From CAZTAR01 sp043813895 (GTDB lineage: Bacteria > Planctomycetota > Phycisphaerae > UBA1845 > UTPLA1), in NCBI GenBank assembly GCA_043813895.1, contig JBDRKQ010000193.1:1-31125 (forward strand): 31,125 bases of DNA, given 5' to 3'. A program made the translations under genes and the position numbers. The notes under the pieces are model-generated. The model was not told where the DNA came from and ran no database searches. It saw nothing but the letters and a program-made list of their open reading frames with translations. Of the stretch, positions 1 to 8,413 are shown one piece after another (position 1 is the stretch's first letter; the number at the start of each line of letters is the position of its first letter).

Positions 1-1752
1 GGGCAATTCCAGGCAGCCGGCATCGACCTGACCGAGCCATCGGTGGTCCTGGCAAAGAACCTCACGCCGAGGCAGTTCCTGTCGTTGGACAAGCGCCTGT
101 TGAAGGCATTGGTGCTGGAGCACGCGGGCACGACGTCGCACACGGTTATTCTGGCTCGATCGTTCAACATCCCCACGCTGACAGGTGTGGCGAACCTCCG
201 GGCCAACGTGCTGGTCGGACACGAGGTCATCGTCGATGCCAATCTCGGGATCGTGATTACCGAGATCAACCCCCTCGTTCGACGTTACTATGAGCGGGAG
301 TTACGGAAGCTCGCCCACCGGCGGAACCGCCTGACCGAGCATAGTCAAGCTCCGGCCGTTACGCGCGACGGCCAACGGCTGGAGGTAGCCGCCAATGTCG
401 CTACGGCGGACGAACTGGCCCCGGCCTTTGAACAGGGAGCCGAAGGGATCGGTTTGTTTCGGACCGAGATGTTGTTTCTGGACCGTGGCGAGACTCCCTC
501 GGAGGAGGAGCAACTCGCGGTCTATTCCCGAGCCCTGGAAGCTGTCGGCGGGCGCCCTGTCATCATGCGTACGATTGACATCGGCGGCGACAAGCCAGTG
601 TCCTATCTGCATCTGGATCAGGAAGCCAATCCGTTTCTCGGATACCGCGGCGTGCGCATCTACCGCGAGCACCGGGACGTGATCACCACACAGTTGCGTG
701 CAATCATCCGGGCATCCGCGTTCGGGTCGGTTCGGGTGATGGTACCAATGGTCTGTTCGGTGGAGGAGGTGCGCTGGGTCAAGGGGCGGATTGCGGAGAT
801 CCAGGAGGAGTTGAAGGCTGCCGGCGTGGCGTTTGATCCGGCCATGCAGATCGGGATTATGGTGGAGGTGCCGTCCGTTGCATTCGTGCTCGATCAGCTA
901 TGTGCCGAGGTTGACTTCTTCAGCATCGGCACGAACGACCTGATGCAGTATTTCCTGGCGGTGGACCGTGACAATGAGAAGGTTGCCGACTTGTACAACG
1001 CGCGGCATCCCGCCTTCCTGCGATTGCTGGCGAAGATTGCGGAAGACGCGCGTCGGCACAACCGGTGGGTGGGGATGTGCGGCGAGATGGCCCGGGATGT
1101 GCGGAACCTGCCGCTATTGGTCGGGCTGGGGCTAGACGAGATCAGCGTGGCCGCCCAGGACGTACTGCCCTTGAAAGCGGCGGTGACACAGCTTTCTGCG
1201 GCCGAATGCCGCGAGATTCTCGCTGCCGCTCTTGCCTGCCGAGATATCGCCGAAGTGGACGCTGTACTCGCGACGTTCAGCAGCCGCGGCGCTGCCGGGA
1301 GCCTGCTGGAACCCGAACTGATTACGGTTGACTCGGACAGCATCAGCAAGGAGGAAGTGATCAAGGAGATCGTGGACGCCTTCCACGGCGCGCAACGCAC
1401 GGACGACCCCCTGGCTGTTGAAGAAGCGGTCTGGGCGCGTGAGGAGATCCACTCCACGGCTCTGGGCCATGGTTTTGCCATTCCTCATTGTAAGACAGAC
1501 TCGCTTGCCGCAAACTCCATCGGCGTGGCGCGACTGAAGCAGCCCATCGAGTGGGAATCGGTTGACGGTGATCCGGTACAGTATGTGATTCTGCTTGGCA
1601 TCCGCGAGTCGGACAAGGACGGGACCCATATGAAGGTCTTCTCGACGCTGGCTCGCAAGCTCATGCACGAGGAGTTTCGCGCGCGTCTGCTTGGCGCATC
1701 CGACCGCGACGCCATCTACGCGTACCTGGCGGGAGAGCTTGGACTGTCGTAG
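1..1752 (+). CDS. ptsI: Phosphoenolpyruvate-protein phosphotransferase (PTS enzyme I) fused to a C-terminal EIIA domain; 5' end outside window
   Basis: The reading frame is open from base 1, so the N-terminus lies outside the window; 583 residues are visible. Enzyme I takes phosphate from PEP onto a histidine and passes it to HPr. The phospho-histidine swivel motif GTTSHTVILAR is visible, with the His codon at 139-141. The PEP-binding barrel follows with IMRTIDIGGDKP, NPFLGYRGVRI, EVPSVAF, FFSIGTNDLMQY and GMCGEMA (catalytic Cys in GMCGE). After about residue 440 comes a fructose/nitrogen-type EIIA domain (PTS_EIIA_2) with GHGFAIPHCK; its phospho-acceptor His codon is 1486-1488. Both active sites are intact. 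EI-EIIA in one chain would carry both the first and a later step of phosphorelay, with HPr acting between them. No EIIB or EIIC is visible here, so the role may be regulatory rather than sugar uptake; that part is inference. Confidence 0.93.
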   Translation, partial: GQFQAAGIDLTEPSVVLAKNLTPRQFLSLDKRLLKALVLEHAGTTSHTVILARSFNIPTLTGVANLRANVLVGHEVIVDANLGIVITEINPLVRRYYERELRKLAHRRNRLTEHSQAPAVTRDGQRLEVAANVATADELAPAFEQGAEGIGLFRTEMLFLDRGETPSEEEQLAVYSRALEAVGGRPVIMRTIDIGGDKPVSYLHLDQEANPFLGYRGVRIYREHRDVITTQLRAIIRASAFGSVRVMVPMVCSVEEVRWVKGRIAEIQEELKAAGVAFDPAMQIGIMVEVPSVAFVLDQLCAEVDFFSIGTNDLMQYFLAVDRDNEKVADLYNARHPAFLRLLAKIAEDARRHNRWVGMCGEMARDVRNLPLLVGLGLDEISVAAQDVLPLKAAVTQLSAAECREILAAALACRDIAEVDAVLATFSSRGAAGSLLEPELITVDSDSISKEEVIKEIVDAFHGAQRTDDPLAVEEAVWAREEIHSTALGHGFAIPHCKTDSLAANSIGVARLKQPIEWESVDGDPVQYVILLGIRESDKDGTHMKVFSTLARKLMHEEFRARLLGASDRDAIYAYLAGELGLS

Positions 1753-1864
1753 TAACGGAGAAAACGTTGTGAGAGTACGAGGGAGGGAGTCTTGTCCGCC
1801 GCCGCCGGCGCCATCAGGCCCCATGATCCCATCATGCTCCGTCCGCACTCACAGGAGGAAGCCC

Positions 1865-4800
1865 GTGAAGACGTTGACAACCCGATGGCTGCTGCTCGGC
1901 GCTCTCGTAGCCGCGCTACTCCTCGGCGCACCGTCGTATGGTGAAGAACCGCGGTATGACCTCTCCCATGAGAAGGTGCTCTACTGTGTCGGCTACGCGC
2001 ATCTAGACACGCAGTGGCGATGGGACTATTGCAAGACGATTGATCAGTTCATCGTCGACACGTTGGACCAGAACTTCGACCAATTCGAGAAGTTCCCCGG
2101 CTACGTCTTCAACTTCACGGGTTCGGTCCGCTACCAGATGATAAAGGAGTACTACCCGGAGAGGTACGCGCGACTCAAACGTTACATCGCCGACGGCAGG
2201 TGGTGTGTCTCGGGCTCGTCCGTGGATGAGGGCGACGTGAACGTCCCGTCTCCCGAGGCGATCATCCGGCAGGTGCTCTACGGCAACGCGTTCTTCCGCT
2301 CCGAGTTCGGCAGGGAGAGCGCGGACTACATGCTGCCGGACTGCTTCGGGTTCCCCGCGTCGATGCCCTCGATTTGGGCGCACTGTGGACTGTTGGGATT
2401 CTCGTCGCAGAAGCTGACCTGGGGCTCAGCCGTCGGCATTCCGTTCGACATCGGCGTGTGGGAAGGTCCTGACGGCAAGTCGATCATTGCGGCGTTCAAG
2501 CCAGGCTCATACGTCGGCGCGATCGAGGGCCGCGTGGACACCAACCCCGAATGGGTTGAGCGGATTAACGAGAACGGCCGGCAATACGGCGTATACGCGG
2601 GCTTCCATTATTACGGCGTCGGCGACTCGGGCGGCGCGCCGAAGGCGGAGGACGTCGCGAACTACGTGGCGAGCGTCGGCAACAAAGACGGCAAGATACA
2701 GGTCGCGCTCGCGGCGTCGGATCAGATGTTCAAGGACATTACGGCCGAGCAGCGGGCCGGGCTTCCACGATACAAGGGTGATCTGCTGCTGACGGAGCAC
2801 TCCGCCGGCACGCTCACATCGCAGGCCTACATGAAGCGGTGGAATCGCAAGAACGAGATTCTCGCCGACGCGGCCGAGCGCGTCGCGGTGATGGCGGACT
2901 GGCTTGGCGGGGTGGGCTATCCGCGCGAGAAGATCAACAATGCATGGGTGCGTGTGCTTGCCAGCCAGATGCACGACATCCTGCCCGGCACCAGCATTCC
3001 GCGGGCCTACACGTATTCCTGGAACGACGAGATCATCGCGGCCAACGGATTCGCATCCGTTCTGCAAGACTCCATCGGAGCGATCGCCCGGGCAATGGAT
3101 ACGCGCGCAAAGGGCCAGCCCATCGTCGTGTACAACCCCCTGGCGATCGATCGTGAGGACGTGGTCGAGGCGACGGTGCTGTTCACTGGCGAATCGCCGA
3201 AATCGGTGCGCGTGTTTGACGCGAACGACAAGGAGGTGCCGTCGCAGGTTCTTCAGCACGAAGGCACGTCCGTGACGGTCCTGTTTGTCGCCAAGGTCCC
3301 GTCGTTGGGCCTGTCGGCGTACGACGTGCAGGCAGGCGACCAGCCGTTCTCAGATGGCGGCTCTCTCACCATATCCGAACGTGTCCTGGAGAACGAGCAC
3401 TACCGTGTAGCTATCAACGACACCGGCGATGTTGTCAGCATCCGCGACAAGGCGAACGACAATCGAGAATTGCTCGCCAAGCCGGCGCAGCTTGTCTTCA
3501 CGCATGAGAAGCCAAAGCACTGGCCAGCCTGGAACATGGATTGGGACGACCGAAAAAACCCGCCGGTCGATGCCGTGAAGGACGTGAAGCACGTGCGGAT
3601 TGTCGAGCGGGGTCCCGTCCGCGTGGCGGTGGAGATCGAGCGCCACGCCCGAGATTCGATCTTTACGCAGCGAATCAGCCTCGCGCGGGGCGATGCCGGC
3701 CGGCGCGTGGAGTTCGCGAACGACGTGGACTGGCAATCTACGGAGTGTGCATTGAAGGCGTCGTTTCCGCTGACCATCTCCAATCCGTCGGCAACGTACA
3801 ACCTGGGGCTGGGCACGATCGAACGCGGCAACAACGATCCGAAGAAGTACGAGGTGCCGTCGCACGAGTGGTTCGACCTGACGGACAAGACCGGCGAGTA
3901 CGGCGTGTCGGTGCTGGAGGACTGCAAGTTCGGCTCGGACAAGCCTGCCGACAACGAGGTGCGGTTGACATTGCTCTACACGCCCGGCGTGCGGAGCGGC
4001 TATCTCGATCAACACAGCCAGGACTGGGGCCGCCACGAGATTGTCTATGCACTCTATGGCCACCGGGGCGACTGGCGGAAGGCGCGCAGCGAGTGGCAGG
4101 GACGGCGGCTCAACCTGCCGTTGATCCCGTTCCAGGTCGATAAGCACGAAGGCATCCTCGGCAAGTCGTTCAGCATGTTGACCGTCAGCACGCCGCAGGT
4201 CGATGTCCGCGCCCTCAAGCAGGCCGAGGGTGGTGATTGGACAATCATCAGGCTGCAGGAGCTATGGGGCCGTGAGGCGAATAACGTGGCGATCACACTC
4301 AGTGAAGGCCTAAGGGAAGCCTATGAGGTCGACGGCCAGGAACGCCGGATCGGCGCCGCCCAGCTCCGCGACGGCAAGCTCGTCGTCAACATGACGCCGT
4401 ACAGCCCGCGGAGTTTTGCCGTTCGCCTCGGCAAGCCGTCGGTCACCCTCGACAAGCCGACGAACACGCCCGTTGCGCTGGAGTTCGACACGTGCGTCTC
4501 CAGTCCTGATGGGAACCGCGGCGCAGGCAAGTTCGACGATTCCGGCTGCTCGATGCCGGCCGAGATGCTGCCGTCGACGATCACAAGCGAAGGCATCGTG
4601 TTCAAGCTCGGCGCTGCCGGCGGTGGCAAACCAAACGCGGTGACATGCCGTGGGCAGAAGATTGACCTGCCAGGCGGGGAGCGTAACCGTCTGTACCTGC
4701 TGGCGGCGGCATCGGAGGACACGGTCGGCCGATTCCTGATCGACGGCCGACCGCATGACGTATCCGTGCAGGCGTGGACCGGCTTCATCGGCCAGAACGA

Positions 4801-5764
4801 CAACCGCGAGTGGGACCGCGAGTTCGATGATGTCGATTACCACTGCGAGGGTAAGGTCGTCGGCATCGAGACCGGCTTCATCAAGCGCGATCCAATCGCG
4901 TGGTTCTGCACACATCGCCATCATCCCGACAAGGGCAATGAGGCGTACAGATTCAGCTACCTGTTCAAGTACGGTCTGGATTTGCCGCCCGGAGCGAAGA
5001 CACTGACGTTGCCGGACAATCCGAGAATCAAACTCCTCGCGGCAACGGCGTCTGTGAACGCGAACGACGCAATCCGCCCGGCGCGGGCGCTGTACGACGA
5101 TTTCTCCAACCGCGACCCGATCGGATTGCGACACGTGTATCCCGAGAAGCCCGTCCCGGTCTTCCAGGGGGTCCAACCTGTTGCGACGGTCACCATCGAT
5201 CGGCAGGAGAATCTCGGTGAACTGTCGATGGGCGCGCCCGTCGCCACGGACTACGCGGACCGGGCCAGCGGAAACGGGGCCGTATTCCACTATTACAGCG
5301 GTGGCGGCAAGTACACGCCGCACCAGGGCTCCGGCGCAGTTGATGACACGTTGCCACGCCTCAATGACGGCGTCGCCGCACAGAACGACGACGACACTGA
5401 GCGGTGTGTCTGGTATGACTGCGAAGGTCGGTTCTTTCTCGACCTGAAGCGCAGTGTGCCAATCGCACATATCAACACTTACTCATGGCATCGCGCCAAC
5501 CGGGCTCCCCAATACTTTTCGTTGTGGGGCTCGAACGCCGAGGAGATGCCCTCGCCCGGCATCAAGCATAGCGAGCACGACGGCTGGACGCTGCTGGCTG
5601 TTGCACAGACCAGGGAACTGGGCGAAGGCGGTATACACGGATCGTCCGTGAGACCGAGCCCGGGCTGCGAGTCACTCGGCCCGTTCCGCCACCTGCTGTG
5701 GATTGCGGAAGACGTAGGCCAAGGCACGTTCTTTACGGAGATCGATGTACACGTCGCGAAGTAA
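1865..5764 (+). CDS. Secreted glycoside hydrolase family 38 alpha-mannosidase with C-terminal carbohydrate-binding-like extension
   Basis: The protein is a retaining, zinc-dependent GH38 alpha-mannosidase of 1299 residues. I chose the GTG at 1865 because AGGAGG (1853-1858) sits 6 nt upstream and the next residues form a Sec signal peptide (KTLTTR, then the hydrophobic run LLLGALVAALLLGA). Catalytic-domain landmarks are the metal-binding AHLDTQWRW (His46, Asp48), the nucleophile motif LPDCFGFPASMP (Asp159) and QMHDILPGTSI (His370, Asp371). The all-beta GH38 C-terminal domains follow to about residue 1080. The last roughly 200 residues are an addition; the part with LNDGV and WYDCEGRFFLDLKR resembles a discoidin/galactose-binding sandwich. 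The product is probably periplasmic or exported and acts on mannose-rich glycans. It starts 113 bp after the EI gene with its own ribosome site; a shared transcript cannot be judged. The linkage specificity cannot be read from sequence. Confidence 0.9.
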   Translation: MKTLTTRWLLLGALVAALLLGAPSYGEEPRYDLSHEKVLYCVGYAHLDTQWRWDYCKTIDQFIVDTLDQNFDQFEKFPGYVFNFTGSVRYQMIKEYYPERYARLKRYIADGRWCVSGSSVDEGDVNVPSPEAIIRQVLYGNAFFRSEFGRESADYMLPDCFGFPASMPSIWAHCGLLGFSSQKLTWGSAVGIPFDIGVWEGPDGKSIIAAFKPGSYVGAIEGRVDTNPEWVERINENGRQYGVYAGFHYYGVGDSGGAPKAEDVANYVASVGNKDGKIQVALAASDQMFKDITAEQRAGLPRYKGDLLLTEHSAGTLTSQAYMKRWNRKNEILADAAERVAVMADWLGGVGYPREKINNAWVRVLASQMHDILPGTSIPRAYTYSWNDEIIAANGFASVLQDSIGAIARAMDTRAKGQPIVVYNPLAIDREDVVEATVLFTGESPKSVRVFDANDKEVPSQVLQHEGTSVTVLFVAKVPSLGLSAYDVQAGDQPFSDGGSLTISERVLENEHYRVAINDTGDVVSIRDKANDNRELLAKPAQLVFTHEKPKHWPAWNMDWDDRKNPPVDAVKDVKHVRIVERGPVRVAVEIERHARDSIFTQRISLARGDAGRRVEFANDVDWQSTECALKASFPLTISNPSATYNLGLGTIERGNNDPKKYEVPSHEWFDLTDKTGEYGVSVLEDCKFGSDKPADNEVRLTLLYTPGVRSGYLDQHSQDWGRHEIVYALYGHRGDWRKARSEWQGRRLNLPLIPFQVDKHEGILGKSFSMLTVSTPQVDVRALKQAEGGDWTIIRLQELWGREANNVAITLSEGLREAYEVDGQERRIGAAQLRDGKLVVNMTPYSPRSFAVRLGKPSVTLDKPTNTPVALEFDTCVSSPDGNRGAGKFDDSGCSMPAEMLPSTITSEGIVFKLGAAGGGKPNAVTCRGQKIDLPGGERNRLYLLAAASEDTVGRFLIDGRPHDVSVQAWTGFIGQNDNREWDREFDDVDYHCEGKVVGIETGFIKRDPIAWFCTHRHHPDKGNEAYRFSYLFKYGLDLPPGAKTLTLPDNPRIKLLAATASVNANDAIRPARALYDDFSNRDPIGLRHVYPEKPVPVFQGVQPVATVTIDRQENLGELSMGAPVATDYADRASGNGAVFHYYSGGGKYTPHQGSGAVDDTLPRLNDGVAAQNDDDTERCVWYDCEGRFFLDLKRSVPIAHINTYSWHRANRAPQYFSLWGSNAEEMPSPGIKHSEHDGWTLLAVAQTRELGEGGIHGSSVRPSPGCESLGPFRHLLWIAEDVGQGTFFTEIDVHVAK

Positions 5765-5937
5765 TCCGACCTGTCATTAAGCAATGCGTCTTGGTGTGTT
5801 TCATCGATGTGTCCGTAAGCGTTCGGCGAACCTTTCAATTACCCACAAATCCTACACCTGAACGCGGCTAGGCGCCGATGTGAGCGCCGGGCTTATCCGT
5901 CACTGGCAGTGGCTCCATGCCCAAGGGGGTCGCCGTC

Positions 5938-6285
5938 ATGGATACCTGGATAGAAAGTGAAGTAAGCGGCTGTACCTTTGCCGATCGTCGCCTGGAGAAG
6001 AGGCTCCGCAAGGTACTCCAAAGTCTCTCCAAGGGGAGGGTCTCAGCCTTCCAATGGCCTGGCCAGGACTGAGCCGGCACGAAAGCGGCGTATCGATCTC
6101 TGGACAACCCGCGTGTGAACGAATTCACCATCGAACGCGGTTATCGCCTGGCCAACACGATCTTCGAGGATTCTCCTGAGGTGCGGCTCTGTCTAGACGG
6201 CGAGCCGGAGATGATCGCGAGCCTGCGGATCGAAAGGTCGTCCCCTGCCGGCGCCACTGGCGGCCTGTCCGCCGGCGCCTCGTGA
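5938..6285 (+). pseudogene. Remnant of an IS4-family (Tn5-type) transposase, N-terminal DNA-binding domain only
   Basis: From the ATG at 5938 the frame reads as the Tn5 transposase DNA-binding domain: DTWIESEVSGCTFADRRL, then a basic KRLRK segment, then QD-stop-AGTKAAYRSLDNPRV. An in-frame TGA at 6070-6072 falls where the family has the Trp of the DWAGTKAAYR motif, so a single TGG to TGA change explains it. Resemblance to the family fades after about 6150, and the frame closes at 6285. The catalytic DDE core is absent. No terminal inverted repeats or target duplication were recognised. It is a dead fragment and marks this stretch as an insertion target. The rest of the gene-free interval (5765-5937 and 6286-6437) shows nothing else I can name. 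Confidence 0.75.
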
Positions 6286-6437
6286 GCCAACGTGATCAAG
6301 AACAAGTTGGCGTGGGCGCCCTGCCTCTCCAGGGGCGGGAAACGGATACGCAAGAAAGAAGGCGGAAGGACAAAGGCCGAATGTGCCGAGGTCCGCGTCT
6401 TCGCACGCGAAGCTGCTCAATCATCGCTGCAAACCGC

Positions 6438-6902
6438 TCAGCACATCTCCGGATCTTCGCACGGTTCGTCCAGGCGTTTGACGATCTCCGACCGAATCGT
6501 GCCCACCTTGATGCCCAGCTCCGAGAGAGTCGTATGGGCCACGCTGCCCGACTCGCGCGCCAACGCCAAGAGCAGGTGCTCAGCGCTCACGACCTTGCTC
6601 TCGAGTTGCCGCGCCTCTTCGATCGCCGCCGCCATGACGTTGCGGAAGTGCGGGGACCCGGGCAGGCGACCGAAGACCCACGTGTCTTCGAGGCTGTCCT
6701 TGATCAAACGGTCGACGACGGTTTTCACCTTGGGCAGGTCCGCGCCCAGCACGTGCAGAATCTCCACGGCCTTGCCCGTCCCCTCGTCGAGAATCGCCAG
6801 GAGCAGGTGTTCCGTACCGACGTAGTCCTGGCCGTAGTCGCGCGCAATTCGCTGCGACGCCTTGATTACTCTGCCCATCCGTCGAGTCAGTTTCTCGTAC
6901 AT
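6438..6902 (-). CDS. Stand-alone Clp N-terminal (ClpN) domain protein
   Basis: This 154-residue protein consists almost entirely of the double ClpN repeat that normally caps ClpA/ClpC unfoldases. Repeat one is around residues 1-75 (RRMGRVIKASQRIARDYG, then VGTEHLLLAIL). Repeat two is around 80-145 (FRNVMAAAIEEARQL, then VSAEHLLLALARE). No Walker A or other AAA+ segment follows; the chain ends with an acidic, Cys-terminated tail (EPCEDPEMC). In full ClpC this domain docks adaptors and substrates, so a free copy could act as a decoy, adaptor or ClpS-like partner; that is inference. The ATG at 6902 has no strong ribosome site. The gene stands alone between an IS remnant and a membrane protein gene. 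Confidence 0.85.
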   Translation of the reverse strand: MYEKLTRRMGRVIKASQRIARDYGQDYVGTEHLLLAILDEGTGKAVEILHVLGADLPKVKTVVDRLIKDSLEDTWVFGRLPGSPHFRNVMAAAIEEARQLESKVVSAEHLLLALARESGSVAHTTLSELGIKVGTIRSEIVKRLDEPCEDPEMC

Positions 6903-7075
6903 GGCCGTCCGTGTGATTACCTTGCCAGTAGCCTCGCCCTCTGTGGCCGACGTCCGCGGGCAAACGCCTTTTTGCGATCCACTTCGGCCGCAGGGGGGCC
7001 GACGCGACAGCCCTCGTCCGACACGGGGGTCGGACGCTACAGTCCACGTCGGCCGACACTACATGCTCCGATCCT

Positions 7076-7095
7076 CTATTCGGCCCGCCGAATAG
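7076..7095 (-). terminator. Hairpin just past the stop of the 7102-7974 gene
   Basis: CTATTCGGC (7076-7084) and GCCGAATAG (7087-7095) form a near-perfect palindrome a few bases beyond the minus-strand stop codon. There is no T-tract after it, so it may be a 3'-end hairpin rather than a classical intrinsic terminator. A second, weaker stem GTCCGA/TCGGAC lies at 7016-7035. Confidence 0.4.
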
Positions 7096-7101
7096 GCCGC
7101 T

Positions 7102-7974
7102 TTAACGGTCGGGATCGACCGGCTGCACATGGCTTGGCTGCGTCGAGGGTCCGGCGTCGGACACGACATTTGTCTTCAAGCAATTATAACCCAGGCTGAT
7201 CACGGCCACAAGGACGGTGAACATCAGCGTGATGCGGAGGATCTTCAGCCGGTTCGCAACTTCCCGGTCGCGCCACTCGCCGAGTCGTTTGTCGATGTCG
7301 TCCAGCTTCGAGTCGATGCGAGCTTCGATCTCGTCGAGCTTCACGCGGATGTAATCGTCGGCCGCGCCGCGCAAACGATTCGCCAGGCCGCCCACGACGC
7401 CGCGGTCCTCGATCTGCCGCTTGAGTGATTCGGAAGCCCGACCGTTCTTCGCCGCCGCCTGCTCCTCCGGCAGGAACTGATACTCCTCGGAATCCTCGCC
7501 CTGCCGCGATCTTTCGACCAGCCAACTGACAACTGTGCCCGCCAGCCAGCGACGTTTTCGACCCAGGCGCCTCCAGAAGCCGTCCTGCCGGTGCAGCTCG
7601 GCGATGATATCCTCGGAGTTGCCGAATGCTCCGGTGGGGACGCCGCGCAGCCTCGCCAGTGTCACGAGGCCGGCATTGGAGAGACTCCGATAGTTGGTGC
7701 TTCGGACCTGGGCGATCTGCCGTGCGAGTTCTTCCTTGTTAGCCGACTTGCGAACCGGCAGCCTGGCCCAGACGATGATGTCGAGCAGCGCGCTGCGGTC
7801 CAGTTCGATCAGCAGTGCCTGGCGCTCTCGAATCCGTTCGACCCACTCCTCCTTCGACGCCGCGCTGGGCAGCTCTAATCCCAACTCATTGCCGTAGTGA
7901 CGCAACTCGTCCAGCGGCAGTCCGCTGATCACGCGGCCGTCCGATTCCGGATTGGACGACGAATTCTGTGACAT
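7102..7974 (-). CDS. Membrane-anchored protein with three SAP/Rho-N-like helical repeats, function unknown
   Basis: I do not recognise a named family for this 290-residue protein. The first half has three similar helix-turn-helix units of SAP/Rho N-terminal type: around residues 18-48 (LPLDELRHYGNELGLEL, then KEEWVERI), 55-88 (LDRSALLDIIVWARLPV, then NKEELARQI) and 95-130 (LSNAGLVTLARLRGVP, then EDIIAELHRQ). A basic segment follows (RRLGRKRRW), then an acidic linker and a charged helix with repeated Asp/Glu/Arg (IEARIDSKLDDIDKRL) that could form a coiled coil. One membrane segment lies near the C-terminus (LMFTVLVAVISLGYNCL, about residues 250-268), with a short polar tail. SAP-like units often bind nucleic acid, so a membrane-tethered nucleic-acid or scaffold protein is possible but unproven. 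It is divergent from the peptide cassette at 8123. Confidence 0.7.
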   Translation of the reverse strand: MSQNSSSNPESDGRVISGLPLDELRHYGNELGLELPSAASKEEWVERIRERQALLIELDRSALLDIIVWARLPVRKSANKEELARQIAQVRSTNYRSLSNAGLVTLARLRGVPTGAFGNSEDIIAELHRQDGFWRRLGRKRRWLAGTVVSWLVERSRQGEDSEEYQFLPEEQAAAKNGRASESLKRQIEDRGVVGGLANRLRGAADDYIRVKLDEIEARIDSKLDDIDKRLGEWRDREVANRLKILRITLMFTVLVAVISLGYNCLKTNVVSDAGPSTQPSHVQPVDPDR

Positions 7975-8122
7975 GACGCCTCACGAAAGGTCGACTCGGC
8001 CGCCTGGCAACGCTCCCAGGCTGCAATGGCCCATCTTCGGTGAGTTCGCCCACCGCCGCAACTTCGCTGCCCCATGAGCGTGGAGACTGCCGATATTTCC
8101 CCGACAGGAGCGCGCGCGAATC

Positions 8123-8410
8123 GTGAGCGAGCATGAAAAAACCAGAGACGAGGCTGTCAGAGACATCGCGCCAGCGGCAGACGCGCAATTATCGGACGTC
8201 CACGGGACCCTCGCGTCGGTGCGTCCTTCCACCTTGGACATCGCGGGCCACCAGTCTGGCGAGGCGGAGGGAGATCGTTCGTCCCGGCGGGCCTTCCTTG
8301 GCAAGACCGCCCGCAAACTCGCTTACGCCGCGCCCGTTGCGTTGTTGTTCAAGCCGAGGCAGGCCGTCGCCGCATCTCAAGGCGGCAGTCTCATCACACC
8401 GGGACCCTAG
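8123..8410 (+). CDS. Small peptide with twin-arginine-like motif; candidate substrate of the following modification cassette
   Basis: The 95-residue product has a polar, Asp/Glu-rich N-terminal half (residues 1-52). A twin-arginine-like SRRAFLGK follows (about 54-61), then a hydrophobic stretch LAYAAPVALLF, a basic KPRQ and an Ala-x-Ala site (AVA|AS). The tail is very short and Ser/Thr/Gly/Pro-rich (SQGGSLITPGP). The start is the GTG at 8123, with AGGAG at 8106-8110 (12-nt spacing, rather long). The gene ends 3 bp before a pqqD-like gene, and the four genes to 10860 are near-contiguous. This layout resembles a precursor peptide followed by its recognition and modification proteins: leader, cleavage site, short core. 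If cut at AVA|AS, the released part would be 12 residues with two hydroxyl residues (Ser, Thr) beyond the cut-site Ser. The alternative is an ordinary Tat-exported small protein. The family is not recognised by name. Confidence 0.68.
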   Translation: MSEHEKTRDEAVRDIAPAADAQLSDVHGTLASVRPSTLDIAGHQSGEAEGDRSSRRAFLGKTARKLAYAAPVALLFKPRQAVAASQGGSLITPGP

Positions 8411-8413
8411 TGG

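Noticed and set aside
1691..1864. Longer N-terminus for the alpha-mannosidase starting at 1691
   Set aside because: It would overlap the EIIA coding end and place the signal peptide about 60 residues inside the protein; the GTG at 1865 has an ideal ribosome site.
6070..6072. TGA as selenocysteine or recoded tryptophan in the transposase fragment
   Set aside because: The gene is also truncated and lacks a catalytic core, other genes in the window stop at TGA, and no SECIS-like hairpin was seen. A nonsense mutation is simplest.
6141..6353. Small minus-strand gene of about 70 residues over the IS remnant
   Set aside because: Arg/Pro/Ser-rich composition, no ribosome site, and overlap with the transposase frame suggest a shadow reading.
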